Source: RGIG4576 sp964536025 | GTDB taxonomy: Bacteria; Bacteroidota; Bacteroidia; Bacteroidales; Muribaculaceae | Direction: 5' to 3' | Length of the DNA: 64,000 nucleotides | Assembly (NCBI GenBank): GCA_964536025.1 | Contig: CAZHXA010000001.1 | Coordinates: 62,001-126,000 of the forward strand | Part shown: positions 52,876 through 61,722 of the stretch, piece after piece | Layout: each line of letters starts with the position of its first letter | How positions within the stretch are numbered: position 1 is the first letter of the stretch | Translations under genes and position numbers: made by a program | Notes under the pieces: model-generated | Told to the model about the DNA's origin: nothing | The model's input: the letters and a program-made list of their open reading frames with translations, nothing else | Database searches by the model: none

Positions 52876-52907
52876 CAAAAGTATCTCACATTTCCCAGTT
52901 TTACAAA
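52876..52907 (-). promoter_or_regulatory. Promoter of the small secreted protein gene
   Basis: Minus-strand -7 box TACTTTTG (52876-52883) with TTTG at 52904-52907 and 20-nt spacing. The predicted leader is about 26 nt. Confidence 0.6.
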
Positions 52908-52944
52908 ATTCCAATCAATTTTTTACTCCAAGAAAGAATCTTAA

Positions 52945-52977
52945 AACAGAAAAGGAGTTACCGAAAAGTAACTCCTT
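52945..52977 (-). terminator. Terminator of tRNA-Pro(UGG)
   Basis: AAGGAGTTAC (52952-52961) pairs with GTAACTCCTT (52968-52977). The minus-strand tail is TTCTGTTTTAAG, following the tRNA 3' end by about 8 nt. Confidence 0.8.
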
Positions 52978-52984
52978 ATTCTTG

Positions 52985-53059
52985 TCGGGGTACCAGGATT
53001 CGAACCTGGGACCCCCTGCTCCCAAAGCAGGTGCGCTAACCGGACTGCGCTACACCCCG
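52985..53059 (-). tRNA. tRNA-Pro (anticodon UGG)
   Basis: On the minus strand the acceptor stem CGGGGTG pairs with TACCCCG, with discriminator A. The anticodon stem CCTGC/GCAGG encloses TTTGGGA, giving UGG, which reads CCA and wobble CCN. The T arm holds GTTCGAATC. CCA is not encoded. Confidence 0.93.
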
Positions 53060-53084
53060 ATTGCATTCTTCCGAATTGCGAGTG

Positions 53085-53116
53085 CAAAGTTATGTATTTT
53101 TTATTTACCGTGCAAA
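53085..53116 (-). promoter_or_regulatory. Promoter of tRNA-Pro(UGG)
   Basis: Minus-strand -7 box TAACTTTG (53085-53092) with TTTG at 53113-53116, spacing 20 nt. It lies in the short gap between truA and the tRNA. Confidence 0.75.
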
Positions 53117-53146
53117 TATTTTCTGATATTTTTTTTGAAATATTTT

Positions 53147-53890
53147 TCAAAAAATTTCATACGGATACTCTACATTCCACAAAAACAGAGCATTACCAGG
53201 CATTGAAGTTCCTGCACTGCATCGATTTTTTTTCTCAATTATTTTACAAAATTGCTCAACAGTTATTTTTCCTCGTCCCACATCCACCAAAGTTCCTACT
53301 ATTGCACGCACCATATTACGCAAAAAGCGATCGGCAGTTATAGTAAAAACCCATTGTTCTCCTTCTTGCTCCCAACGAGCATAGGAGATTTTACAATTAT
53401 TGGTTGCTACATCGGTGTGCAATTTTGAAAAACTCGTAAAATCAGTGTATTTTAATAAACATTCAGCAGCTTTATTCATTTCATCAAAATCCAATCGACA
53501 TGTAGCACGCCAACTAAACATATATAAGAACGGAGATTTATCGGTATGAACGAAATATTTATAAGTACGTGCTGTGGCGTCAAATCGAGCATGAGCATCA
53601 TCGTGTACACGAAATACGTTATACACGGAAATATCACGCCCCACAATGCTATTAAGTCGCATTATCAACGTCTTTATATCTACAATAGCTTCATCAACAT
53701 CAAAATGTGCAATCATAACCGATGCATTTACTCCTGCATCGGTACGACCAGCACCTGTTATCGATATTTGCTTGCGTAACACCATTGACAACGCTTTCTC
53801 TACGGTTTCTTGAACCGATTCAGCGTTTGGTTGCGACTGCCAACCATGATAATTGGCTCCATTATAAGCCAATCTTATAAAATATCTCAT
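53147..53890 (-). CDS. truA: tRNA pseudouridine(38-40) synthase
   Basis: A 247-residue enzyme that isomerises U38-U40 in the tRNA anticodon stem. The catalytic Asp is D51 in GAGRTDAGVNA. FLRNMVRAIVGTLVDVG (about 199-215) is the conserved C-terminal signature. It starts 4 bp after speA, so the two are cotranscribed. Finding it next to a tRNA-Pro gene is likely coincidental. Confidence 0.94.
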   Translation of the reverse strand: MRYFIRLAYNGANYHGWQSQPNAESVQETVEKALSMVLRKQISITGAGRTDAGVNASVMIAHFDVDEAIVDIKTLIMRLNSIVGRDISVYNVFRVHDDAHARFDATARTYKYFVHTDKSPFLYMFSWRATCRLDFDEMNKAAECLLKYTDFTSFSKLHTDVATNNCKISYARWEQEGEQWVFTITADRFLRNMVRAIVGTLVDVGRGKITVEQFCKIIEKKNRCSAGTSMPGNALFLWNVEYPYEIF

Positions 53891-53894
53891 TTCA

Positions 53895-55793
53895 TCAGGT
53901 ATTTTCCAAATAAGTGTATCCGTATAAACCAGAACGATAGTTACTCAAGAACTCACGTCCTTCTTCCGGAGTGATTTTTCCGCTTTTCATTGAAGCAGTC
54001 ACCCACGTTTCAACATTACGAACAAGTTTTTTAGGATTATATTCCACATATTCAAGAACTTCGGCAACAGTTTCACCTTCTATTACCTGATCTATTTCAT
54101 AACGGTCCTTATACACATCGATATGTACAGCATTGGTGTCACCAAACAAATTGTGCATATCCCCAAGTATTTCTTGATAAGCACCCACCAAGAAAACTCC
54201 CAAATAGTAAGGCTCATTGGCTTTTATTTGATGTACAGGCAAGAAATTTGTACCTCCTTGCGAAGAAACATAAGTACATATTTTACCATCACTATCGCAA
54301 GTAATATCTTGGAGAGTGGCATGACGCGTAGGTTTTTCGTCCAACCGCGACAATGGCATTATAGGGAACACCTGATCGATAGCCCATGAATCGGGCAAAG
54401 ATTGGAACAACGAGAAGTTACAGAAATACTTATCGGGTAGCATTTTTACAACCTTACGCAATTCCTCAGGTGCATGCTTTAACGACAAAGCAATATCATT
54501 GACTTCGCGAGCTATCGACCAGAAAAGTTTTTCTATCATTGCACGAGTACGCAAATCGAGCAAACCAAGGCTAAACAAGTCTAACGCCTCTTCGCGAATT
54601 TGCAAAGCATCGTGCCAACTTTCAAAAATACGCTGATGATTTAATTTATCCCATATTTCATACAATTCACGAGCTAATTCATGCTCATCTTCACTCACTG
54701 TGTCTTCTTCGTTCCAAATAGGCAAGTGAGTCGTTTCAAGCACATCAAGAACAAGTATTGAGTGATGTGCCGTAAGTGAACGACCCGATTCTATTACGAT
54801 ATTAGGATGTTTCAATTCATTTTTATCGCACACATCAACAAGTTGAGAAACAGCATCGTTCACATATTCCTGAATGGAATAGTTCATACTGTATTCACTT
54901 GCACTGCTACGTGTTCCGTCATAATCGACACCCAAACCGCCTCCTATATCAACAAATTCCACACCGAAGCCCATTTTACTAAGTTGCACATAAAATTGAC
55001 ATGCTTCACGCAACGCATTTTTTATGTGACGTATTTTAGTAATTTGACTACCTATATGGAAATGTATCAATTTCAAGCAGTCTTTCATGTCACGACTTTC
55101 CAAGAAGTCAAGAGCTTCAAGCAATTCGCTTGAATTAAGTCCAAACTTACTGCTATCGCCACCCGATTCTTCCCATTTTCCACTTCCGGAGCTTGTTAGT
55201 TTTATTCTCACTCCCATATTGGGACGTATGCCGAGTCGTTTGGCTACATTTACCATCAATTTCAACTCATTTAGTTTTTCGGCAACGATATAAATGCGAC
55301 GACCCATCTTTTGAGCAAGCAAAGCAAGCTCAATATAATTTTCGTCTTTATAGCCATTACATACAATAACCGATTTGTCGGCGTTATTTAAAGCCAACAC
55401 AGCGTGAAGTTCGGGCTTAGAACCTGCTTCAAGACCTATATTATATCTTTTCCCGTGGCACACAAGTTCCTCAACAACTTGACGCACTTGATTCACCTTG
55501 ATAGGATATATTATGAAATTTTCAGCCCCGTAATTATATTCTTCGGCAGCTTGTTTAAAACATTTTGATATTTTTTCGATTCTATTATCCAGTATGTCAG
55601 GAAAACGTAGTAGGACAGGTGGCGTAATATCACGCAATTGCAACTCATCCAACACATCTTTCACATCAACGGCTGCATAGCCTTCCTTCGGTGTAACTTG
55701 AACATGTCCTTTTTCATTGATTGAAAAATAAGAACGTCCCCACCCTTTAACATTATACAGCTCTGCACTGTCTTCAATGCGCCATTTTCTCAT
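53895..55793 (-). CDS. speA: Biosynthetic arginine decarboxylase
   Basis: A 632-residue PLP enzyme that makes agmatine from arginine for polyamine synthesis. The PLP Lys is K99 in IYPIKVNQ. The barrel includes the phosphate-binding Gly-rich segment FVDIGGGLGVDYDG and IGSQITKIRHIK. The C-terminal domain has the substrate-binding region VGAYQEILGDMHNLFGD. Length and order match the fold III arginine decarboxylases. It precedes truA in one operon with a -7 box at 55864-55871. Confidence 0.95.
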   Translation of the reverse strand: MRKWRIEDSAELYNVKGWGRSYFSINEKGHVQVTPKEGYAAVDVKDVLDELQLRDITPPVLLRFPDILDNRIEKISKCFKQAAEEYNYGAENFIIYPIKVNQVRQVVEELVCHGKRYNIGLEAGSKPELHAVLALNNADKSVIVCNGYKDENYIELALLAQKMGRRIYIVAEKLNELKLMVNVAKRLGIRPNMGVRIKLTSSGSGKWEESGGDSSKFGLNSSELLEALDFLESRDMKDCLKLIHFHIGSQITKIRHIKNALREACQFYVQLSKMGFGVEFVDIGGGLGVDYDGTRSSASEYSMNYSIQEYVNDAVSQLVDVCDKNELKHPNIVIESGRSLTAHHSILVLDVLETTHLPIWNEEDTVSEDEHELARELYEIWDKLNHQRIFESWHDALQIREEALDLFSLGLLDLRTRAMIEKLFWSIAREVNDIALSLKHAPEELRKVVKMLPDKYFCNFSLFQSLPDSWAIDQVFPIMPLSRLDEKPTRHATLQDITCDSDGKICTYVSSQGGTNFLPVHQIKANEPYYLGVFLVGAYQEILGDMHNLFGDTNAVHIDVYKDRYEIDQVIEGETVAEVLEYVEYNPKKLVRNVETWVTASMKSGKITPEEGREFLSNYRSGLYGYTYLENT

Positions 55794-55863
55794 TAGAATA
55801 TCACAAAAAAGTTGTTAATATAATATTGAATAATAATTGTGCATTCCTTAACGAAATGTCAGA

Positions 55864-55871
55864 CAAAGATA
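55864..55871 (-). promoter_or_regulatory. -7 box of the speA-truA promoter
   Basis: TATCTTTG on the minus strand is a strong -7 box about 70 bp before the ATG. A -33-like CAAT (ATTG) at 55895 has a long 23-nt spacer. Confidence 0.45.
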
Positions 55872-55943
55872 AGGTATTATTATCAATATTTTGACAATAA
55901 CCTCCCCAAAATTAAAATAAACTCTTTAAAAAAAGGCTATACG

Positions 55944-56762
55944 TTATTTTTTATTCTTTGCTTTTATCGAGTTTAGAACGTCTTCATTCCATTCATCACG
56001 CTCTTTATCGTTAAACCAGCCCCATTTATTGAAATATTTCATCATATTCCAGCTATGCACGGCAAGCATTCTTAAAGAGTTATAACTTGCTGCACGATGG
56101 GCATGAACAATGGTTACTTCGGGCCAGAACATAGTGCGATAAAAACGATGCATGCGACGAGTTATATCAATATCTTCGGGATACATAAAAAAACGCTCGT
56201 CAAAAAGCCCTACTTTCTTAAAACATTCCATTCGGAACAGCATAAACGAACCTTGATGATATGGAATATTCATAGGTTCTTTGTGGTCGAAATCATATAA
56301 CATGAATTCACGATTGAGCTTTTCGGTAAATGAATGAAATAAGAACCTACGGGAAATCAAATTTATAGGTTTAGGCAACAATCGGCAACCATACTGTAAC
56401 GAACCGTCAGGATAAACAATATTAGGTTGCACTTGTGCAACATCTTCATTATTGTTCATGTATTCAATAAGACGAGAAAGGACATCCTCTTCAAAATACA
56501 CATCACTATTAAGCACAAGATGGTATTTCATATTCATCTTTTGTGCCTTACGGATAGCTATGTTATGCCCGGAGCCATAACCAACATTAGGATTGCCTAT
56601 ATAGACAATACGCTCATAAGACTTGCAAAAATCCTCTATATAGCTTTGACGAGAGTTATCAACTATATATATATATTTCACAAGATTCGATGACAAAGAA
56701 TCAAGGCAACGTCTCAACTCTTCGATTTTTGTTTTATATGTAACAATAGATACTGTAATCAT
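55944..56762 (-). CDS. Family 2 glycosyltransferase (rhamnosyltransferase-like)
   Basis: A 272-residue cytoplasmic glycosyltransferase of the GT-A fold. It begins MITVSIVTYKTKIEELRRCLDSL. The nucleotide-sugar DXD-type motif is in LVLNSDVYFEED (about 90-101), with NVGYGSGHNIAIRKA before it and MYPEDIDITRRMHRFYRT later. Such enzymes add rhamnose or related sugars to lipopolysaccharide, capsule or other surface glycans. The gene stands alone rather than in a polysaccharide cluster, so donor and acceptor are unknown. Confidence 0.88.
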   Translation of the reverse strand: MITVSIVTYKTKIEELRRCLDSLSSNLVKYIYIVDNSRQSYIEDFCKSYERIVYIGNPNVGYGSGHNIAIRKAQKMNMKYHLVLNSDVYFEEDVLSRLIEYMNNNEDVAQVQPNIVYPDGSLQYGCRLLPKPINLISRRFLFHSFTEKLNREFMLYDFDHKEPMNIPYHQGSFMLFRMECFKKVGLFDERFFMYPEDIDITRRMHRFYRTMFWPEVTIVHAHRAASYNSLRMLAVHSWNMMKYFNKWGWFNDKERDEWNEDVLNSIKAKNKK

Positions 56763-56770
56763 GCTAAAAA

Positions 56771-56794
56771 TGTCGAAATTCCCCTATTTCGACA
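56771..56794. repeat. Perfect inverted repeat upstream of the glycosyltransferase
   Basis: TGTCGAAAT (56771-56779) and ATTTCGACA (56786-56794) form a 9-bp palindrome with a 6-nt spacer. It begins 9 bp before the ATG and overlaps the end of the predicted -7 box. It could be an operator or a leader hairpin. Confidence 0.5.
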
Positions 56795-56823
56795 AAGTTA
56801 TTATTCAATGGCGTACAAAATTA
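56793..56823 (-). promoter_or_regulatory. Candidate glycosyltransferase promoter(s)
   Basis: Two minus-strand -7-type boxes occur: TAACTTTG (56793-56800) and TAATTTTG (56816-56823). The second could serve as the -33 TTTG of the first, but the spacing of 15 nt is short. Which is used is unclear. Confidence 0.4.
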
Positions 56824-56869
56824 GTATAAAATTTCCCATAATAAAAATCTTTAGTAACTTATATTTTGT

Positions 56870-56877
56870 TATCTTTG
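56870..56877 (+). promoter_or_regulatory. -7 box of the fructose-bisphosphate aldolase promoter
   Basis: TATCTTTG fits the consensus, with a TTTAG sequence near 56850-56854 as a rough -33 element. It predicts a leader of about 48 nt. Confidence 0.5.
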
Positions 56878-56931
56878 CAACAAATTTGAAAAAAACAATA
56901 TAATAATTCATTATATCAATACTTAAGTATT

Positions 56932-57930
56932 ATGGTAAATTTTAAAGAGCTTGGTCTTGTGAACACTCGCGATATGTTCGCAAAGGCTATCAAAGGCGGA
57001 TATGCTATTCCTGCCTTCAACTTCAACAACATGGAGCAACTACAAGCCATTATCAAGGCTGCAGCTGAAACTAAATCTCCTGTTATCCTACAAGTATCAA
57101 AAGGTGCTCGCAACTATGCTAATGCAACACTTCTTCGCTACATGGCTCAAGGAGCTGTAGAATATGCAAAAGAACTTGGTTGGGCAAAACCTCAAATCGT
57201 TCTACACTTAGATCACGGTGATAGTTTTGAGCTATGCAAAGACTGTGTAGACTGCGGTTTCTCTTCAGTAATGATTGACGGTTCTCACCTTCCTTATGAA
57301 GAAAACGTTGCACTTACAAAGAAAGTAGTAGAATATGCACACCAACACGATGTAACTGTAGAAGGTGAACTTGGTGTATTGGCAGGCGTTGAAGACGAAG
57401 TTTCAAGCGACCACCACACTTACACCGACCCTGAAGAAGTTATCGACTTTGCTACTCGTACAGGTTGCGACAGCTTGGCTATCTCTATCGGTACTTCTCA
57501 CGGTGCATACAAATTCACTCCAGAACAATGTACAGTAGATGAAAATGGCAAATTAGTTCCACCGCCATTGGCATTTGACGTATTAAAAGCTGTAGAAGAA
57601 AAACTTCCTGGATTCCCTATCGTGCTTCACGGTTCTTCTTCTGTTCCTCAAGACGAAGTTGAAACAATCAACAAATACGGTGGTGCATTGAAAGCTGCTA
57701 TCGGTATTCCAGAAGAATGGCTTCGCGAATCGGCTAAGAGTGCAGTTTGCAAAATCAACATCGACTCTGACAGCCGTTTGGCTATGACTGCAGCAGTACG
57801 TAAAGTATTTGCAGAAAAACCGGCTGAATTTGACCCACGTAAATACTTGGGACCAGCTCGCGATAACATGGAAAAACTTTACAAGCACAAAATCATCAAC
57901 GTACTTGGAAGTGACGGAAAAGCTGAATAA
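56932..57930 (+). CDS. fbaA: Class II fructose-bisphosphate aldolase
   Basis: A 332-residue Zn-dependent TIM-barrel enzyme of glycolysis and gluconeogenesis. LHLDHGD (91-97) holds the catalytic Asp D94 and Zn ligand H95. H190 in GTSHGAYKF and the His in VLHGSSSVP (about 232) complete the metal site, and GSSSVP binds phosphate. It is preceded by its own promoter and followed by a strong terminator. Codon use is even and unremarkable. Confidence 0.95.
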   Translation: MVNFKELGLVNTRDMFAKAIKGGYAIPAFNFNNMEQLQAIIKAAAETKSPVILQVSKGARNYANATLLRYMAQGAVEYAKELGWAKPQIVLHLDHGDSFELCKDCVDCGFSSVMIDGSHLPYEENVALTKKVVEYAHQHDVTVEGELGVLAGVEDEVSSDHHTYTDPEEVIDFATRTGCDSLAISIGTSHGAYKFTPEQCTVDENGKLVPPPLAFDVLKAVEEKLPGFPIVLHGSSSVPQDEVETINKYGGALKAAIGIPEEWLRESAKSAVCKINIDSDSRLAMTAAVRKVFAEKPAEFDPRKYLGPARDNMEKLYKHKIINVLGSDGKAE

Positions 57931-57956
57931 TTTTAATTTTATTCGTTAATCTATAC

Positions 57957-57991
57957 AAAGGTTGTCTATACACATAGGCAACCTTTTTTTG
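57957..57991 (+). terminator. Terminator of the aldolase gene
   Basis: AAAGGTTG-T-CTAT (57957-57969) pairs with ATAG-G-CAACCTTT (57974-57986) around ACAC, then TTTTG continues. The end of the T-run is also the -33 box of the next promoter. Confidence 0.85.
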
Positions 57992-58019
57992 TTGCTTATT
58001 ATTTTATTCACTATATTTG
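57988..58019 (+). promoter_or_regulatory. Promoter of the gldE operon, using the terminator T-tract
   Basis: TTTG at 57988-57991 (end of the aldolase terminator) and TATATTTG at 58012-58019 with 20-nt spacing match the consensus. The start near 58026 gives a leader of about 75 nt. Confidence 0.65.
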
Positions 58020-58100
58020 CACATAAATACAAGCTTTACAGCTTATTTATGGTTTTGGAATCAACTTCAAAACACTTTTGTTTAACTAAATTATTGTATT

Positions 58101-59438
58101 TTGGATACTGACCCGTTATCGTGCATTAATTCATTAATATTGGCAACAGCCAATATAGAGCAACCTCTCATCTCGGTAAATGCCCCCAATACGTCTTGCA
58201 TTATCGCTTGCATTGTTGCAACTTTGTGTTTATGCGTTTCAGCTTTTGTCTCCGGCTCCGAACTTGCCTATTTTTCTTTAAAAGAAACCGATTTTGATAA
58301 GTTCAAGAGTCAAAGCACACGAGATAAAGTAAAGCAACTATTGTCAAATCCAGAAAAGCTTCTTGCGACAATACTTATATCCAATAATTTGGTAAACGTT
58401 ACAATAATCATTTTATTCAACTTTGCACTAAATCAAATATTGGAAATAAGAAGTGCGGTCTTAGATTTTATAGTACAATCGGTATTCCTTACATTCTTAA
58501 TTCTTCTTTTCGGAGAAATAATACCTAAATTATATTCATCAAACAACAGCATAAAAGTTGCAGCTTTTGCAACAAGTGGGCTTTCTACTTTGAATAAGAT
58601 TTTCAGCCCTATTTCACGTTTAATGGTAAAAAGTACGTTTATTGTCAATAAAGTGATTACTAAGCGAACTGAAGATATCTCCATGGATGATTTATCGCAA
58701 GCTCTTGAACTATCAGAAGTTAATTCAGAGAATGAAAAAGAACTACTTGAAGGAATTCTTACATTCGGAGATAAGACTGCTGCCGAAATCATGCGTCCAC
58801 GCGTAGATGTTGTTGATATTGAATACTTCTCCAGCTTTGAAGATGTTGTAAAGATTGTAACAACCAACGGATACTCACGCATGCCGGTTTATCAAGACAA
58901 TTCCGACAATATAAAAGGTGTTCTTTACGCAAAAGACCTTCTTCCTTATATTGACAAGCACGAAAAAGATTTTAATTGGACCACATTATTAAGATCGGCT
59001 TATTTCGTTCCCGAAACACGTGCTATAGGAGATTTGCTTGAAGATTTTAGAAAAACGAAAGTTCACATGGCTATAATTGTAGATGAATTCGGGTGTACAC
59101 AAGGTATTGTCACTCTTGAAGACATCTTGGAAGAAATCGTAGGTGATATAGACGATGAATATGACACCGACGACAACAAATCCTACAAAAAAATAGATGA
59201 CAAAACATATATTTTTGATGGAAAAACTCTATTGAACGACTTTTTTAAAATAACCGATTGTGAAGAAGACGTTTTTGAACAAATAGAAGGCGACGCCGAA
59301 ACAATAGCCGGGCTCATACTGAATTTAAAAGGAGATTTCCCTATAGAAAAAGAAACTATTGATTATGGACAATTCCATTTTCAAGTTTTAAAAGTTGCCA
59401 AGCACCGTATCGTAAATGTAAAAATAAAAATCGATTAA
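58101..59438 (+). CDS. gldE: GldE-like CNNM/CBS membrane protein (gliding motility-associated)
   Basis: 445 residues beginning at a TTG codon (MDTDPLS...); no ATG occurs before the first membrane helix, and homologues start similarly. A DUF21/CNNM membrane domain (about 30-200) precedes two CBS domains (about 225-350) and a CorC/HlyC transporter-associated domain (about 365-445). The family includes hemolysin-like proteins and Mg/Co efflux proteins. Despite the name, gldE occurs in non-gliding Bacteroidales, where its role is unclear (metal homeostasis is likely). It is 2 bp upstream of a phosphopantetheinyl transferase. Confidence 0.88.
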   Translation: MDTDPLSCINSLILATANIEQPLISVNAPNTSCIIACIVATLCLCVSAFVSGSELAYFSLKETDFDKFKSQSTRDKVKQLLSNPEKLLATILISNNLVNVTIIILFNFALNQILEIRSAVLDFIVQSVFLTFLILLFGEIIPKLYSSNNSIKVAAFATSGLSTLNKIFSPISRLMVKSTFIVNKVITKRTEDISMDDLSQALELSEVNSENEKELLEGILTFGDKTAAEIMRPRVDVVDIEYFSSFEDVVKIVTTNGYSRMPVYQDNSDNIKGVLYAKDLLPYIDKHEKDFNWTTLLRSAYFVPETRAIGDLLEDFRKTKVHMAIIVDEFGCTQGIVTLEDILEEIVGDIDDEYDTDDNKSYKKIDDKTYIFDGKTLLNDFFKITDCEEDVFEQIEGDAETIAGLILNLKGDFPIEKETIDYGQFHFQVLKVAKHRIVNVKIKID

Positions 59439-59440
59439 AC

Positions 59441-60058
59441 ATGCCTATAATAAGTGATGACATATTTCACAACGATTATAGGATTTACACATGGGAAATT
59501 ACCGAGTCAAGAGAAGAACTCGAAAATATGTGCAAAGAAGCTTCTTTTGACATTTCACTCATCAAAAAAATAAAGCTACCAAAACGAGCTAAAGAGAAAC
59601 TTGCAGAATTATTGATTTTACAACACGCAACAGGTTGTAACGTCGAATTAGCTCACCGCGAGAATGGAGCTCCTTATTTGGTAAACAAACCCATCAACAT
59701 AAGCATAACTCATTCAGGCAACTTCGTGTGCATAGCTTTCTCTTCTCATAAACACATAGGCATTGACATTGAGTCTAATTCCAACAAAGTGCTAAGAGTT
59801 AGAGACCGTTTTCTTAACGAAGCCGAAAAAACACACATTCCTCAGCAAGACTTAGAGATGAACTTGATGGCATGGACTTCTAAGGAAGCCATATATAAAG
59901 CGACATCTGTATCAGGAATAGACTTTACAGAATGTATCAGGTTAAATCTTCCCGACAAAGGACAATCTCTAAGCGACAATAGCATCATGAATTTCTCTTT
60001 GCACCATCACAAGATAGACAACTATCTCATTACAGTTGCAATAATCGCACAAAATTAA
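59441..60058 (+). CDS. 4'-phosphopantetheinyl transferase superfamily protein
   Basis: A 205-residue Sfp-like enzyme that moves phosphopantetheine from CoA to a carrier protein Ser. The IGIDIES motif (106-112) provides the Mg-binding D109 and E111, H91 in SITHSG is conserved, and WTSKEAIYKA (145-154) is the second signature. It could activate the fatty acid acyl carrier protein or a secondary-metabolite carrier; no carrier gene is nearby. It shares an operon with gldE (2-bp gap) and the dipeptidase (11-bp gap). Confidence 0.92.
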   Translation: MPIISDDIFHNDYRIYTWEITESREELENMCKEASFDISLIKKIKLPKRAKEKLAELLILQHATGCNVELAHRENGAPYLVNKPINISITHSGNFVCIAFSSHKHIGIDIESNSNKVLRVRDRFLNEAEKTHIPQQDLEMNLMAWTSKEAIYKATSVSGIDFTECIRLNLPDKGQSLSDNSIMNFSLHHHKIDNYLITVAIIAQN

Positions 60059-60069
60059 TATATATTATT

Positions 60070-61722
60070 ATGATAAAAGTACTTTCAAAATTAAGCCTTG
60101 TCTTACTGACAATTATAGGCATTTCAAAAGACTCTCAGGCTTGCACAAGTTTATTGGCAGGAAAAAGAGCTACTACCGATGGTTCCACACTAATCTCTTA
60201 CGCAGCCGATGCACACACTTTATATGGTGCTTTGAATTTCATGCCTGCTGCAACACATAAAAAAGGCTCTATGCGTGAGGTAAGAGACTGGGATACAAAC
60301 AAACGTTGGGGTGAAATTCCTGAAGCTGAACACACCTACAAGGTCGTAGGCAACATGAACGAACATCAGCTCACAATAACCGAATCTACTTGGACTTGCA
60401 AACACGAGCTTGTCGATACAACCGGAATCATTGATTATGGAAGTCTTATTTATATCACTCTGCAAAGAGCAAAAACAGCCCGAGAAGCTATAAAAATCAT
60501 GACCGACTTGGTAGAACAATTCGGATACAACAGCGAAGGCGAATCTTTTTCTATAGGTGACCCTAACGAAATTTGGGTGATGGAAATGTGCGGAAAAGGA
60601 GGAAAAGAGAAAGGTGCTGTGTGGGTTGCACATCTCATTCCAGACGATTGCATTACAGGACATGCCAACGCTCCTCGAATTCACAAATTCCCTCAAAACA
60701 ACAATTCGGAATGTATCTATTCCAAAGATGTTATTTCTTTCGCTCGCAAAATGGGGTATTTCAATGGCAAGAATGCTGACTTTGACTTCGCCAAAGCATA
60801 CGGAGAATGGGATTTTCTTGCATACCGCGGTTGCGATGCACGAGTTTGGTCGTTTTTTAACCGTTATTGCAGTGGAATGGAGAAATACCTACCATACTTA
60901 AATGGTGAAGAAAATGCCGAAATCATGCCACTTTACATAAAGCCCGATAAGAAAATAAGCGTAAGGGATATGCAAAACATGATGCGTGACCATTTTGAAG
61001 GCACTCCTTTTGACATGACTCAAGATGACGGAGCAAAAATATTTTGGAATATCCCTTATCGTTTCCGTCCTATGAATTTTGACGTTGACGGACAAACTTA
61101 TTTCCACGAGCGAGCTATCGCAACACAACAAACAGCTTTTGTTCTTGTGAGCCAAATGCGTTCATGGTTACCTAACGAAATTGGCGGCATCCATTGGTTT
61201 GGTGTCGATGATGCCAATACCAACGTTTTTGTACCAATGTATTGTTCAATCGACAAAGTGCCAAAAAGCTACGACAAAAACACAGCCGACCTTTACAACT
61301 TTTCTTTGGAATCGGCTTTCTGGACCAATAATTGGGTTGCTAATCAAGCTTATTCTCGTTATTCTCTCATGATTGACGACATTCGCAATGTTCAAACTTC
61401 GCTCGAAGATTCTTTTGAACAAAACATGTCTTTTATCGAATCGGAAGCAACAAGACTATATAAAGAATCTCCTAAAAAAGCAATTACATATCTTACCAAT
61501 TATTGCAATTTCATTGCTGAAGATGCAACTGCCAAATATCGAAAATTAGGAGAGTATCTTCTCGTAAAATACCTCGATGGAAATCGTAAAAAAGAAGAAA
61601 ACGGACAATTCAAACGAAACCCTTATGGGCTACCTGTACAACCCGATTTCCCCGGATATAACAAAGAATATCACAAAGCCATCGTAAAAGACGCCGGTGA
61701 GCATTTGAAAGTAAAATTCTAA
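60070..61722 (+). CDS. Secreted C69 family dipeptidase
   Basis: 550 residues. A signal peptide (about 1-24) ends in QA just before C25, and C69 enzymes use an N-terminal Cys as nucleophile, so maturation at A24/C25 would expose it directly (ACTSLLAGKRATTDGS). The Ntn-hydrolase fold region around GESFSIGDPNEIWVMEM is typical. It digests dipeptides outside the inner membrane and follows gldE and the transferase in one operon. Its stop overlaps the convergent gene at 61719 by 4 bp. Confidence 0.9.
   Translation: MIKVLSKLSLVLLTIIGISKDSQACTSLLAGKRATTDGSTLISYAADAHTLYGALNFMPAATHKKGSMREVRDWDTNKRWGEIPEAEHTYKVVGNMNEHQLTITESTWTCKHELVDTTGIIDYGSLIYITLQRAKTAREAIKIMTDLVEQFGYNSEGESFSIGDPNEIWVMEMCGKGGKEKGAVWVAHLIPDDCITGHANAPRIHKFPQNNNSECIYSKDVISFARKMGYFNGKNADFDFAKAYGEWDFLAYRGCDARVWSFFNRYCSGMEKYLPYLNGEENAEIMPLYIKPDKKISVRDMQNMMRDHFEGTPFDMTQDDGAKIFWNIPYRFRPMNFDVDGQTYFHERAIATQQTAFVLVSQMRSWLPNEIGGIHWFGVDDANTNVFVPMYCSIDKVPKSYDKNTADLYNFSLESAFWTNNWVANQAYSRYSLMIDDIRNVQTSLEDSFEQNMSFIESEATRLYKESPKKAITYLTNYCNFIAEDATAKYRKLGEYLLVKYLDGNRKKEENGQFKRNPYGLPVQPDFPGYNKEYHKAIVKDAGEHLKVKF

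Noticed and set aside
52985..53890. Functional link between truA and the neighbouring tRNA-Pro
   Set aside because: Each has its own signals (the tRNA has an independent promoter and terminator), and truA is coupled to speA instead.
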